From positions 62,001-126,000 of the forward strand of contig NZ_JBAPLU010000011.1 in the NCBI RefSeq assembly GCF_037083825.1: 64,000 nucleotides of DNA, read 5' to 3'. The notes below the pieces were generated by a model. The model was not told where the DNA came from. It worked only from the letters and a program-made list of their open reading frames with translations, and made no database searches. The stretch is from Klenkia sesuvii. Lineage in GTDB: Bacteria > Actinomycetota > Actinomycetes > Mycobacteriales > Geodermatophilaceae. Positions within the stretch are counted from its first letter, which is position 1, and each line of letters begins with the position of its first letter. Below are positions 8,824-18,016 of this stretch, one piece after another. The position numbers and the translations under genes were made by a program.

Positions 8824-9464
8824 CAGCCGGACTTCTCCTGGCCCGACAGGCCGTGGATGGCCTCCATGACCCGGTCGGTGACGACCCGGCGGGCGGGGCC
8901 CCGGCGGGCCTGACCGCGCTGCTCGGGGAAGGTCAGCGGCTCGCCGAAGGTGATGTGCACCTTGGCCGGGCGGGGCCAGGGGGCGTCGACCGGCTGGACC
9001 TTGTCGGTGCCGTGCACCGCGACCGGGACGACGGGGCAGTCGGCGGTCAGCGCCAGCCAGGCGACCCCGGTCTTGCCGCGGGCCAGCTTGCCGTCGCGCG
9101 AGCGGGTGCCCTCGGGGTAGATGCCGAAGGCCTCGCCCTCGTTCAGCGCGTCCAGCACGGTGTCCAGCGCCGCCTGCGCAGCGCGCTGCGAGTCGCGCTC
9201 GACCGGGCGGGCACCCAGGGCGGTGAACACCGTCTTGGTGAGCCAGCCCTTGAGGCCGCTGCCGGTGAAGTACTCGGCCTTGGCGAGGTAGCCCACCTTG
9301 CGCGGCGCCATGAGCGGGATCGCGATCGAGTCGATGAACGACAGGTGGTTGCTGGCCAGCAGGACCGGGCCGCTGCGGGGCACGCGCTCGGCGCCGACCA
9401 CCGTCGGCCGGCACATGAGGATGAACAGCGGCCGCAGCACGAACCTGGCGAGGAAGTAGAACAC
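8820..9464 (-). CDS. plsC: 1-acyl-sn-glycerol-3-phosphate acyltransferase
   Basis: This enzyme transfers an acyl chain to lysophosphatidic acid at the membrane during phospholipid synthesis. The 214-residue product has the PlsC blocks in order: a hydrophobic N-terminus (FYFLARFVLRPLFILM), the catalytic NHLSFID (H-x4-D), the GARPVERD block, YPEGTRSRDGKLARGKTG, and the VPVAVHGTDK block. I start it at GTG 9464, preceded by GGAAGGAC, rather than at the upstream in-frame ATG, because family members begin with this hydrophobic stretch. It is coupled to cobQ by a GTGA overlap; the functional link is not obvious. Confidence 0.9.
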   Translation of the reverse strand: MFYFLARFVLRPLFILMCRPTVVGAERVPRSGPVLLASNHLSFIDSIAIPLMAPRKVGYLAKAEYFTGSGLKGWLTKTVFTALGARPVERDSQRAAQAALDTVLDALNEGEAFGIYPEGTRSRDGKLARGKTGVAWLALTADCPVVPVAVHGTDKVQPVDAPWPRPAKVHITFGEPLTFPEQRGQARRGPARRVVTDRVMEAIHGLSGQEKSGW

Positions 9465-9520
9465 CGGCCGATCAGTCCTTCCGTCCCGCCCCCGACGACA
9501 GGTTCCGGGTGACCGGGGCA

Positions 9521-12500
9521 TCATCCCCGACGCGGTGCCCGCCTTCGCGATGGCCCCGCGCGGGCCACGGTGCGACGAGGGCGGCCGCCACGCGAAACGA
9601 GGCCGGCGATGGCCCCCATCCCCAGGAGCACTGCGCTGAGCAGCGCGAGGGCCCCGACCGGCGTTCCCGTGGTGGCCAGGTGGTGCCCCGCGCTCGTGTC
9701 CGGGGACGTCGTTGACCGTGGTGCGCCAGCAGCGCTCGACGCCGTGCCACCAGGATCGGCCCCGGGTGAGCTGGTGGCTGCCGGTGTGCTTGCAGGGGCG
9801 CCGGGGCTGGAGCCGCCCGCGGTTGCACCGCCGGTGGTCGGGGAGCTTCCGCCGGCCGTGGTCGTCGGACTCGACCCTGTGGCCGGCGGAGTCGAGGACG
9901 GACCGCTGGTCGTCGCGGTGCTCAGGCCGGGTGCGGTGCTGACGTCGCTGGTGGTCGGGGCCGTGGTCGTCGGGGGCGTTGTCGAAGCGGACGTGGTCGA
10001 CGGGGCGGCGGTCGACGTAGTGGTGGGAACCGGCGTCGTCGTGCCGCTGCTGGGCGTGCCGACGCCCGCCTCGTCGGACGACGAGAGGTGGCGTGAGCTC
10101 CCCGAGTACCGGGCGACGACGGTCGACGGCGCGGCCGGCACGGTGATCTCCGCACGTCCGTCGACCAGCTGACTGCTGCCCAACTCGTCATCGCCGTCGA
10201 GGAAGACGACCCGGCCCTCGGGCGTCCCGTCGTCGGACGTCACCGATGCGACGAGACGCACCCCCGACGCAGTGCTCTCGGAGGAGAGCGTCGTGGTGGA
10301 CGGCGCCAGCGCGGGGAACAGCTCGCTGGAGGGGATGACGCGCAAGGTCGACGTCTCGTTGATGGCCGACGTGCCCCCGGGCGTCGTGACGACGACGTCG
10401 GAGTCGCCCGACAGGAGCGGCGTGGTGAAGGTGATCGTGTAGGGCGAGAGGATCTCGAAGGCGACGTCCTGGCCTCCGACCGTCACCTTCGTCGCTCCAC
10501 CCAGACCCGAACCCGAGAGCGTCACCGGGATCCCAGGTGCATCCGTGGTGAGTCCGGGGGACACCCCGGTGACGGTTGGTGTGGGCGGCGCCGAGATCTC
10601 GCACGGCAGCCTCAGGATGATGTTCAGCGCCGGAGGCGGGATGACGTACGGACCGCCCCGTACGACGGCGGGTCGTCCGGTGTCCGGGTCCAGGCACTCG
10701 TCCGAGCTGGTCTCGACGGCGTAGAGGCCCGCGCCCACCATCCATGCGAATGCGCCGTCCGCCCCGGTGGTCTGCGGGTTGACGTGGGGGTCGATGAGCG
10801 GGCTGTCCGCGGGGAGCGGGACGTAGACGCCGTCGGCATCGCGACGCAGCACGGTCGTGACCGCACCGGCGACGGGTGTGCCGTTGACGTCGACGACGGT
10901 TCCGCTCGGGTCGATCAGCATCCCGAAGTGCCCGGTGATCTCGTCCCCGTACGCGGTCCACACCACGGCTAGGAAAAGTCCTAGGGAAGCGGCGGTGATG
11001 ATGGCGGCCGCGGCCACAGGATTGAATGCGAGGAGAATGCCGATCTGGGCATAGGCCATCATGGCTTTCAGGAGCATCAATCTGAACTTCTGCGATTCCG
11101 TGAAGTTCCCGGGAATCTCGGAGACGGCGTCGGTTGCCTTGTCCAGCCCAGCGGCCACCAAGGTCAGACCGAAGGCCCTAGAAGCGGTCACCTTGCAGGC
11201 GACGTCTCCTGCGCCGCAGTCGACGAGGTCGAAGTTCAACTGGATCAAGCTGTCGGCGATGGCCGTCATGTCGATCGCGTCGAGGATCGGGTCCACGTCG
11301 ATGCCCGCGTTGTAGTCCCATCCCTGCGGGGTGTGACCACCCCCCGTCACCACAGAGGTCGTCACGCCGTACCCGCGGCGCGGCACGACGGTCACCGGGA
11401 CGGTGCTCGGTCCTGTGCTCGGCGTCAGCGCGGGGCAGGGAGCTGCGACCGTGAGCTGGCTCGGGGAGTCGACCGAGACGATCCGGGCGGGCTCGGTGCC
11501 GAACAGGACGACGGTCCGGTCGTCGAGCCCCGACCCGTTGACCGTCACCAAGCCGTCGGTCGTGCAGTCCGTCGGGCTCACGCGTGGCGGAGCCATGAAG
11601 GTGAAGGTGCCCAGGGGGACGCGCGACCCGTCGGCGAGGATCCCGACGACACCCGCGTCGCCACGTCCTGCAGGGCTGGTGACGGTGTACGCCGACCCGT
11701 CACGCCGGAGGTCGGTGCCCGGGACCCCGGCGAACTCGACACGCACGACGGGCGAGTCGGTCGCCACGCGGAAGGTGACCGGGGTACCACCGGTGTCCGG
11801 TCCTCCTCCGGGCACGAGTCTCGGAGCAGAGCTGTTGGGGCACGAGATGGAGTAGCTCACGTCGGCCGACCCGTGCAACGGGTGCAGCGCCGGGATCTGG
11901 CCCTCGTACGCGCCCGAACCTCGCGGGTTCTCGGTGAGGGGAACTGATCGGGTCTGCCCGGACCCGGTCTCGCGGACGGTGAGGATCCCGGACCCCTGCG
12001 CGCACCCCTTCGTGTGGAAGACGGTGGGTTGGGCCCAGTTCACGACCGGGCTGCCGGTCACGTCGCCGTCGGGGGTTTCGATGAAGCTGCCGTCGGGCAG
12101 TTCTGCCGCGGTGAGGTTCACCGTGAGCGGGATGAGGCGTCCGTCGTCCGGCACGACGAGCGAGGTCTCGCCGCTGTCGGCCTCGCTCGCGTACCCGCTC
12201 GAGGGAGGGAACGCCGTGACCCGGTACGGGCCGGCGTCGAGCGCCAACGTGAACGTCCCGTTGGCCCCCGTCGTCGTCGTCCGGCAGACGTTCGCCGGAT
12301 CGCACGCCTGGACGGTCGACCCCGGGACCCCGCCGTCGAACTGCACCGTGCCGCGGACGACGCTCCCGGTCGGCGTGAGGCCCCGCGCGAAGTGGGCGGC
12401 GATGCGTTCCGGGGCGAGGGCGGTGGGGTAGACAGCCAGCTCGTCGATCGCGCCGGCCGTGGTGCTTCGCAGTCCGGTCCCGGTCGAGGACCCGGGCACG

Positions 12501-14488
12501 GGGCTGATCGACTCCGCCACCTGGGCTCCGTCGACGAACAGCCGCATCGTCGTCGTGGGGGCGTCGTAGGTGTACGCGACCTGGTGCCACGCTCCGTCGG
12601 TGAGGATGCCGAGTTGACCGTCAGCGCGGATGAGCTGTTGCGTCGTGGTGGTCAGCACGAGGGCGCTGCCCCCGATGCAGGAGTTGTCCACGTTGAGGTG
12701 GAGCCCGGCGAAGTCGAGGAAGAAGGCGTAGGGGCAGATGCTGCCCTCCGGGATGGTGCCCTGGACCCAGAACTCGACGGTCTGCGACTGTCCCCGCTGC
12801 GGGAGCCCGGCCGTGGAGGCCGACAGCGCTTCGGCGTTGGAGTCGGCCAGCAGCCCCGACGCCCCAGGTCCCGTGGCGCCGGGGATGCTGGTCGACGTGA
12901 CGGTGCGTGCCCCGGCGAAGCAGGTGGGCGACGCGTCGACCGCGACACGTGCGCCAGGGGCCTCGTCCAGCGGGTAGTAGCGGACAGGGCCGTCGCTGAT
13001 GACGCTCGCGCCGTAGGGGGTGCTCGGGGTGGTGCAGGCGGCGGAACCCAGGAGCCCGGCGGAGAAGTGGCGGGCGATGCGCTCCGGCTCGAGGGCTCGC
13101 GAGTAGACGGCCACCTCGTCGATGGCCCCGGCCGTGGTGCTCCGGAGACCGGTCCCGACGGATGACCCGGTCATCCTGGTGATGGCCTCGGCGACCTGGA
13201 CACCGTCGACGAACAGGCGTGCCGTCGTGGTGGGCGCGTCGTAGCTGTAGGCGATCTGGTGCCACGCCCCGTCGGTGAGGCGACCGAGTTGCCCGTTCGC
13301 GCGGATCACTTCCTGGGTGGCCGACGAGAGACGCAGCGCGGCTTCGCCGATGCACGGGTTGTCGACGGTGAGCCCGAGGCCGTCGTAGTCCAGGTAGGTG
13401 GCGGTGGGGCAGATGGTCCCCGGCGGGATGGTGCCCTGGACCCACATCTCGACGGTCTGCGATTCTCCGCGCCCCGGGAGTCCGTCCGTCGACGCGGTCA
13501 GGGCGCCGGACGCGGGGTCGGCCTGGAGCCCCGAACGGCCAGCCCCCGTGGCACCCGGGATGTTCGTGGCATCCGCTGTGCGGGCGCCGTTGTGGCAGCT
13601 GTCCGATGCATCTACCGCGACTCGGGAACCGCTGGGTTCGTCGAGGGGGTAGTAACGGTCCGGTCGGTCCTCGAGGACGCTCGACCGGTAGGCGTCCGAC
13701 GTGGCAGTGGGGCACGCGGTTGCCACGCCCAGGGCGGCGGTGAAGTGGGAGGCGAGCCTGTCTGCTGCCAGGGCGGACGGGTAGACGGCCAACTCATCCA
13801 CGCGCCAGAACGAGGTGACGGCGAGATCGGGTCTGGTTCGCGGACCCAGATCGGCCTCGGCCGCCGCGACCTGACGAGCATCGACGAAGAGACGAGCAGT
13901 CCCGGTGGGCGCATCGAAGGTGTACGCGATCTGGTGCCATTCGTCGTCGGAGAGCGTGCCGAGTTGGCCGTCCGCGGCGACGACCTGGCCCGCGGGGCTG
14001 GTGAGGCGCAGTGCGCCGGACCCGATGCATCCGTTGTCGACCGCGAGGGTGAGCCCGGCGACGTCCAGGAACGGGGCGCTCGGGCAGATGCTGTCCGGCG
14101 CGAAGGACCCCTTGACCCACAACTCGACGGTCTGGGACTCGTCGCTCGCGGGGAGGCCGCTCGTCGGGACGGTCAGCAACGGCGACGTGCCACCGAACCC
14201 CGTGCTGCTGTCTGGGTCACCCAGAAGAGCGCCGGGGGTGCCGTGCACCGCATCGGCGGCGAACGTGCCATCGTTCCCGTTGCCCTTGGAGTCGGTTGCC
14301 CGGTCCCCGGCGTCGGACATGCGGAAGTGCGCGACCGGGTCGTCCTCCTGCACGACCGCGGCGTAGTCGGTCATCGCTGCGGCCGACGGCGTGGGAGCCA
14401 CCAGCAACCCGCCGACCACGAGGGCCGCTGATGCTGTCGCCGTGACAATCCAAACGCGCGCCGACGAACGACGACCCCCCCGAGGCAT
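9521..14488 (-). CDS. Giant cell-wall protein: 3 LamG-like repeats, IPT/TIG and Ig-like domains, LATTG anchor
   Basis: A 1655-residue surface protein. A signal peptide (residues 1-37, ending PTPSAAA) is followed by three tandem concanavalin-A/LamG-like domains of about 225 residues (roughly 40-258, 259-485, 486-705), each with a WHQIAY...DAPT...RLFVD core. A carboxypeptidase-regulatory-like fold comes next, then an IPT/TIG region and a cysteine-bearing segment. Residues near 1100-1160 are strikingly hydrophobic, and this stretch is followed by another TIG, an Ig-like repeat and a 130-residue Ser/Thr/Pro stalk. The end is LATTG (1604-1608), a membrane segment and an Arg-rich tail, a sortase-E signal. 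I infer an adhesin or glycan-binding role. Its DNA is less GC-rich than its neighbours, especially 10960-11300, suggesting transfer. Confidence 0.8.
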   Translation of the reverse strand: MPRGGRRSSARVWIVTATASAALVVGGLLVAPTPSAAAMTDYAAVVQEDDPVAHFRMSDAGDRATDSKGNGNDGTFAADAVHGTPGALLGDPDSSTGFGGTSPLLTVPTSGLPASDESQTVELWVKGSFAPDSICPSAPFLDVAGLTLAVDNGCIGSGALRLTSPAGQVVAADGQLGTLSDDEWHQIAYTFDAPTGTARLFVDARQVAAAEADLGPRTRPDLAVTSFWRVDELAVYPSALAADRLASHFTAALGVATACPTATSDAYRSSVLEDRPDRYYPLDEPSGSRVAVDASDSCHNGARTADATNIPGATGAGRSGLQADPASGALTASTDGLPGRGESQTVEMWVQGTIPPGTICPTATYLDYDGLGLTVDNPCIGEAALRLSSATQEVIRANGQLGRLTDGAWHQIAYSYDAPTTTARLFVDGVQVAEAITRMTGSSVGTGLRSTTAGAIDEVAVYSRALEPERIARHFSAGLLGSAACTTPSTPYGASVISDGPVRYYPLDEAPGARVAVDASPTCFAGARTVTSTSIPGATGPGASGLLADSNAEALSASTAGLPQRGQSQTVEFWVQGTIPEGSICPYAFFLDFAGLHLNVDNSCIGGSALVLTTTTQQLIRADGQLGILTDGAWHQVAYTYDAPTTTMRLFVDGAQVAESISPVPGSSTGTGLRSTTAGAIDELAVYPTALAPERIAAHFARGLTPTGSVVRGTVQFDGGVPGSTVQACDPANVCRTTTTGANGTFTLALDAGPYRVTAFPPSSGYASEADSGETSLVVPDDGRLIPLTVNLTAAELPDGSFIETPDGDVTGSPVVNWAQPTVFHTKGCAQGSGILTVRETGSGQTRSVPLTENPRGSGAYEGQIPALHPLHGSADVSYSISCPNSSAPRLVPGGGPDTGGTPVTFRVATDSPVVRVEFAGVPGTDLRRDGSAYTVTSPAGRGDAGVVGILADGSRVPLGTFTFMAPPRVSPTDCTTDGLVTVNGSGLDDRTVVLFGTEPARIVSVDSPSQLTVAAPCPALTPSTGPSTVPVTVVPRRGYGVTTSVVTGGGHTPQGWDYNAGIDVDPILDAIDMTAIADSLIQLNFDLVDCGAGDVACKVTASRAFGLTLVAAGLDKATDAVSEIPGNFTESQKFRLMLLKAMMAYAQIGILLAFNPVAAAAIITAASLGLFLAVVWTAYGDEITGHFGMLIDPSGTVVDVNGTPVAGAVTTVLRRDADGVYVPLPADSPLIDPHVNPQTTGADGAFAWMVGAGLYAVETSSDECLDPDTGRPAVVRGGPYVIPPPALNIILRLPCEISAPPTPTVTGVSPGLTTDAPGIPVTLSGSGLGGATKVTVGGQDVAFEILSPYTITFTTPLLSGDSDVVVTTPGGTSAINETSTLRVIPSSELFPALAPSTTTLSSESTASGVRLVASVTSDDGTPEGRVVFLDGDDELGSSQLVDGRAEITVPAAPSTVVARYSGSSRHLSSSDEAGVGTPSSGTTTPVPTTTSTAAPSTTSASTTPPTTTAPTTSDVSTAPGLSTATTSGPSSTPPATGSSPTTTAGGSSPTTGGATAGGSSPGAPASTPAATSSPGADPGGTASSAAGAPRSTTSPDTSAGHHLATTGTPVGALALLSAVLLGMGAIAGLVSRGGRPRRTVARAGPSRRRAPRRG
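12375..14370 (-). repeat. Three tandem copies of a ~670-bp LamG-domain unit
   Basis: The three LamG-like domains are recognisable duplications at DNA level. Copies 2 and 3 (boundary near 13030) share long near-identical blocks, for example the segments around 12420-12500 and 13090-13170, whereas copy 1 is more diverged. This indicates a recent internal duplication of copies 2 and 3. Confidence 0.75.
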
Positions 14489-14604
14489 GCGCGGGAGTGA
14501 AACACCTGTTGCGCAGCTGAGGGAGTCCTTCGAGCGCGGGGTGATGGACTAGTTCGTACCGTAAAGTCGAATGGTCGGCGCCGTCGGCCCGCCCTGGGTG
14601 AAGC

Positions 14605-16059
14605 TCAGACGGCGCGCAGGGACGCCGACGGGTCCCGGTCACCCCGGCCGCGCAACGGACCCGACACCCGGGCCAGGACGTCGAGGGCGGCGCGCACCTC
14701 GCCGGCCGGCCGGGTGAAGGGCAGTCGGAGGTGGTCGTCGAACGCCGCGCCGGTGCCGAAGGCCCGGCCCTCGGCCACCCGCACGCCCTCGACCAGCGCC
14801 GCCCGGGCCACCGCGGCCGAGCTCAGGCCGGCCGGCAGCCGGCACCACAGGGCCAGCCCGCCGGTGGCCGGGTAGGGCGTCCAGTCGGGCAGCTGCTGGG
14901 CCAGCGAGGCGGTGAGGACGTCGCGGGCGGCCCGCAGCTCGGCGCGACGGTCGGCCAGCACCCGGGGCAGGTCGGCGACCAGGAAGGTGGCGGTGAGCTG
15001 GTCGAGCACGCCGACGGTGAGCTGCCGCTGGGCGTAGGTGTCGGCCAGCCGGGCGGCGAGCGCTGCGTCGGTGCGCAACCAGCCCACCCGCAGCCCGCCC
15101 CACACCGACTTGGACAGCCCCCCGACGGTGATGGTGGCGGTGTCGGGCACCCCGGCGGCGAACGGCGGCGGGTCGTCGGCGTCGTCGTCGAGCTGCAGAC
15201 CGCTGGTCACCTCGTCGACGAGGGTCACCGTGCCCTGCTGCCAGAGCGTGGCGGCCAGCCGGCGGCGGGCGGTGGCCGAGAGCGTCGCGCCGGTCGGGTT
15301 GGAGTGGTCGGGCATCAGGTAGGCCATCCGTGGCGCGCTCTGCCGGGCCGCGGCGTGCGCGGCCTGCACCAGCGCGTCGGGGTCGGCCGGGTCGACGGGC
15401 ACCGGCACCGGTTGGGCGCCGAGGTCGTCGAGGAGCTTGATCGCACCCGGGTAGGTGGGGTGCTCGACCAGCACCCGGTCGCCGGGGGAGAGCAGCGCGC
15501 CGGTGACCAGCCCGACGGCGTCCATCACCCCGGCGGTGACCACGACCTGGTCGGCGTCGGTGGGCAGCCCGCGGGCGGTGAACCGGTCGGCGACCGCCTG
15601 GCGCAGCGCCGGCAGGCCGTCGGGGTGGTAGCCGGAGTCGGTCAGCGCACCGGGCAGCAGCTCGAGCGCACGGGTGTAGGCCGGCAGCAGGTGCGCCGAG
15701 GCAGGGGGAGCGGCGTGCGCGAGGTTGATGACCCCGTCGGCGTCGCGCGGCAGCGGCCACTCCACGACCGGGGTGCGGGGCAGCTCGGTGACCGTGCCCG
15801 AGCCGTGCCGGGTGCGCGCGTAGCCCTCCTCGCGCAGCGCGCGGTAGGCACTGGCGACGGTGACCCGGCTGACGCCGAGGGCCTCGGCCAGCTCGCGCTC
15901 GGCCGGCAGCCGGGTGCCGACCGGGAGGGCGCCCGTGCTGAGCAGCTCCTGCACCCGGGTGGCCAGCGCGGCGTACCGCGGGCCGGGGTGGCCGGCCGGG
16001 TCACCGAGCAGGGCGGCGAGCTCGTGCACCCGGGTGGACTGCTCGGCGGTGATTGGCAT
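14605..16059 (-). CDS. MocR-type regulator (GntR HTH + PLP aminotransferase domain)
   Basis: A 484-residue transcription factor of the MocR/PdxR group. A GntR winged-helix domain covers residues 25-100 (LPAERELAEALGVSRVTVASAYRALREEGY) and is fused to a fold-type-I aminotransferase domain with DHSNPTG and the PLP-lysine motif GGLSKSVWGGLRVGW. MocR proteins sense PLP or amino compounds and usually activate a divergent gene. Here the divergent neighbour is a small membrane protein at 16120. ATG 16059 is followed upstream by a GGTCCAC inverted repeat, a likely operator. PdxR (control of pyridoxal synthase) cannot be claimed because pdxST is absent. Confidence 0.85.
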   Translation of the reverse strand: MPITAEQSTRVHELAALLGDPAGHPGPRYAALATRVQELLSTGALPVGTRLPAERELAEALGVSRVTVASAYRALREEGYARTRHGSGTVTELPRTPVVEWPLPRDADGVINLAHAAPPASAHLLPAYTRALELLPGALTDSGYHPDGLPALRQAVADRFTARGLPTDADQVVVTAGVMDAVGLVTGALLSPGDRVLVEHPTYPGAIKLLDDLGAQPVPVPVDPADPDALVQAAHAAARQSAPRMAYLMPDHSNPTGATLSATARRRLAATLWQQGTVTLVDEVTSGLQLDDDADDPPPFAAGVPDTATITVGGLSKSVWGGLRVGWLRTDAALAARLADTYAQRQLTVGVLDQLTATFLVADLPRVLADRRAELRAARDVLTASLAQQLPDWTPYPATGGLALWCRLPAGLSSAAVARAALVEGVRVAEGRAFGTGAAFDDHLRLPFTRPAGEVRAALDVLARVSGPLRGRGDRDPSASLRAV

Positions 16060-16060
16060 G

Positions 16061-16083
16061 GGTCCACCATGCCGGAGTGGACC
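16061..16083. promoter_or_regulatory. Candidate MocR operator
   Basis: GGTCCAC (16061-16067) and GTGGACC (16077-16083) form a 7-bp inverted repeat with a 9-nt spacer, directly between the divergent MocR gene and the small membrane gene. GTGGGTC is repeated at 16102-16108 and 16112-16118. The arrangement fits a dimeric GntR-type site. Confidence 0.45.
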
Positions 16084-16119
16084 GCCTGTGACCAGTCCTT
16101 CGTGGGTCATCGTGGGTCC

Positions 16120-16377
16120 ATGACCACAGGTGGAGTTCTCGTCCTGCTGTTCCTGCTCGGCTGCGGCGCCCTGTCGGTGACCACGCTGGTGATCGCCGTC
16201 CGGGGTGGGCGCGGTCCGGCCGACCCGCCGCGCAGCCACCCGGGGCCGGCCCAGGCGTGGCCGCAGCCGCGCGGCGTCGTCCACCGAACCGCCCCCGTGC
16301 CCACCCGCGAGCCCGCTGCGCGCGAACCGGCCCCGCGCGACCCCGCCCCGGCGTTCGTCCCCCACGCGGCCCGCTGA
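16120..16377 (+). CDS. Small membrane protein, divergent from MocR gene
   Basis: An 85-residue protein of unknown function. Residues 3-25 form one hydrophobic helix (VLVLLFLLGCGALSVTTLVI) that starts almost at the N-terminus. The remainder is Pro/Ala/Arg-rich and predicted disordered, containing a REPAAREPAPRDPAP repeat. The helix could be a membrane anchor or an uncleaved signal. ATG 16120 is 60 bases from the MocR start, and the divergent arrangement suggests it may be the regulator's target. The 3' side runs into palindromic element C. Confidence 0.5.
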   Translation: MTTGGVLVLLFLLGCGALSVTTLVIAVRGGRGPADPPRSHPGPAQAWPQPRGVVHRTAPVPTREPAAREPAPRDPAPAFVPHAAR

Positions 16378-16396
16378 CGCCCCCTGGTCGGGTGTG

Positions 16397-16476
16397 GATC
16401 AGCTGGGTTCACCAGTGGCCGTCGTGGCTCACCGGCGTCGGTGAGCCAGGGGGGCCGTGGCTGAACCCAGCTGATC
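16397..16476. repeat. Nested palindromic element, family C
   Basis: Outer arms GATCAGCTGGGTTCA (16397-16411) and TGAACCCAGCTGATC (16462-16476) pair perfectly over 15 bp. Inside is a 10-bp perfect hairpin, TGGCTCACCG / CGGTGAGCCA with a GCGT loop. It lies between convergent genes. The layout equals families A and B, but the arm sequence is different. Confidence 0.85.
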
Positions 16477-16516
16477 TACGCCGGGCCGGAGCATGATCCA
16501 CGCCCAGGCGCGGGGC

Positions 16517-17443
16517 TCAGCGGCGCAGGAGGCGGGCGGTGACCGCGAGGGCGGCAGCCGCCGTCCACACCGCGCGCGAGAGGGCGACCGCCCGGTCGAC
16601 GTCGGCGCGCTCGGGGGCCCGGCCCTCGCCCATCGTCGGGCGGTGCTCCACGCGGCTGCCGTAGACGTTCGTCCCGCCCAACTGCAGGCCCAGGGCGCCG
16701 GCGGCGGCCGCCTCGCAGCGCCCGGAGTTGGGGCTGGGGTGGGCGCCGCCGTCCCGCCGCCAGGTCCGCCGGGCGCCGGACGCCGACCCGCCCACCAGCG
16801 GCGCGACGGCCACGGTCAGCGCGGCGGTGAGCCGGGCGGGCACCCAGTTGGCGACGTCGTCGGCCCGGGCCGACGCCCAGCCGAAGCGGGCGTAGCGGGG
16901 CGACCGGTACCCGACCATCGCGTCGAGGGTGTTCACCGCGCGGTAGGCCAGCAGCCCCGGCACCCCGGCCACCGCGCCCCACACCAGCGGCGCCACCGCG
17001 GCGTCGGAGGTGTTCTCGGCGACCGACTCCACCGTCGCCCGCACCAGCTCGGCCTCGCCCAGGGTCGACGGGTCGCGCCCGGCCAGCGTCGGCAGGTGGG
17101 CGCGGGCGGCCGGCAGGTCGTCGAGCAGCTCGGCCATGCGGGTCCCGGCGCGGCCCAGCGAGGTGCCGCCGAGCACCGCCCAGGTGGCCAGTGCGGTGGC
17201 CGCCGTCCGGGCGAGGGGGTGGCGGGGGGTGGGGACCGCGGCCAGCGGCAGCACCAGCGCCGCCCAGTGCAGGGCCCCCGCCGTCCGGGAGTCGCGCCAG
17301 GTGACCCGCTCGAGGGCGGCGGCCGCCCGGCCGAACCCGGCGACCGGGTGCCCGCGGCGCGGGTCGCCGAACGCCAGGTCGGCGGCGGCACCCAGCGCGA
17401 TCCCGGCGGCTCCGGCGACGTCCACGACCGGCCATGGTGCCAA
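16517..17443 (-). CDS. cobD: Adenosylcobinamide-phosphate synthase
   Basis: CobD/CbiB attaches aminopropanol (or its phosphate) to the f side chain of adenosylcobyric acid. It is an integral membrane enzyme, and the 308 residues are of normal length. Diagnostic blocks are DLAFGDPRRGHPVAGFGR near the N-terminus, VESVAENTSDAAVAPLVWGA with the conserved E-N-x-S-D, NTLDAMVGYRSPRYARFGWASARADDVANWVPAR, and HPSPNSGRCEAAAAGALG. The frame opens with TTG at 17443; GTG 17425 is the better codon and fits family N-termini, but neither has a clear ribosome site. It is divergent from def-cobLMK with 15 bases between starts. Confidence 0.93.
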   Translation of the reverse strand: MAPWPVVDVAGAAGIALGAAADLAFGDPRRGHPVAGFGRAAAALERVTWRDSRTAGALHWAALVLPLAAVPTPRHPLARTAATALATWAVLGGTSLGRAGTRMAELLDDLPAARAHLPTLAGRDPSTLGEAELVRATVESVAENTSDAAVAPLVWGAVAGVPGLLAYRAVNTLDAMVGYRSPRYARFGWASARADDVANWVPARLTAALTVAVAPLVGGSASGARRTWRRDGGAHPSPNSGRCEAAAAGALGLQLGGTNVYGSRVEHRPTMGEGRAPERADVDRAVALSRAVWTAAAALAVTARLLRR

Positions 17444-17458
17444 CTACGATCAGCGCCC

Positions 17459-18016
17459 ATGCGCTTGCCCGGCCGTTACGACGGCGTCGCCCGGCCGATC
17501 GTCACCTACGGCACCAACCCGGTGCTGCACCGACGCTGCGCCGACGTGACCACCTTCGACCGCGACCTGCGGCACCTGGTGCTGGACATGTTCGCCTCGA
17601 TGCAGGCCGCCGACGGCGTGGGCCTGGCCGCCAACCAGATCGGCGTCGACGCCCGGGTGTTCGTCATCGACTGCCCCGACGCGCAGGGGAACGACGTCGT
17701 CGGCTACGTCTGCAACCCGGTCCTGACGATCCTCGAGCCGCTGGACGACGAGCCCGAGGTCGAGCGCACCGAGGAGGGCTGTCTCTCGGTGCCCGGGCCC
17801 TACGCCGAGCTCGACCGCGCCTTCCGCGCCCGGGTCGACGGCGTCGACGCGCACGGCGACCCCACCTCCATCGAGGCCACCGGCATGGCCGCACGCTGCC
17901 TGCAGCACGAGGTCGACCACCTCGACGGCACCGTCTACGTCGACCGGCTGCCCGCCGAGCTGCGCGAGCAGCTGCTGGCCGAGGCCGCGGGCCCGCAGGG
18001 GGACCTCCCCGCGTGA
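17459..18016 (+). CDS. def: Peptide deformylase, first gene of a cob operon
   Basis: This enzyme removes the N-formyl group from nascent proteins, using a divalent metal. All three family motifs are intact in the 185 residues: GVGLAANQIG (motif 1), EGCLSVP with the metal-binding Cys (motif 2), and QHEVDHLDG with both metal His and the catalytic Glu (motif 3). ATG 17459 is used. The stop codon overlaps the cobL GTG (GTGA), so the deformylase is translationally coupled to corrin genes. A second def elsewhere in the genome would be expected if this one is pathway-linked; that cannot be seen here. Confidence 0.93.
   Translation: MRLPGRYDGVARPIVTYGTNPVLHRRCADVTTFDRDLRHLVLDMFASMQAADGVGLAANQIGVDARVFVIDCPDAQGNDVVGYVCNPVLTILEPLDDEPEVERTEEGCLSVPGPYAELDRAFRARVDGVDAHGDPTSIEATGMAARCLQHEVDHLDGTVYVDRLPAELREQLLAEAAGPQGDLPA

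Noticed and set aside
7321..9464. plsC-cobQ as a single fused protein
   Set aside because: The two domains are in different frames joined by a GTGA stop-start overlap, which is ordinary coupling.
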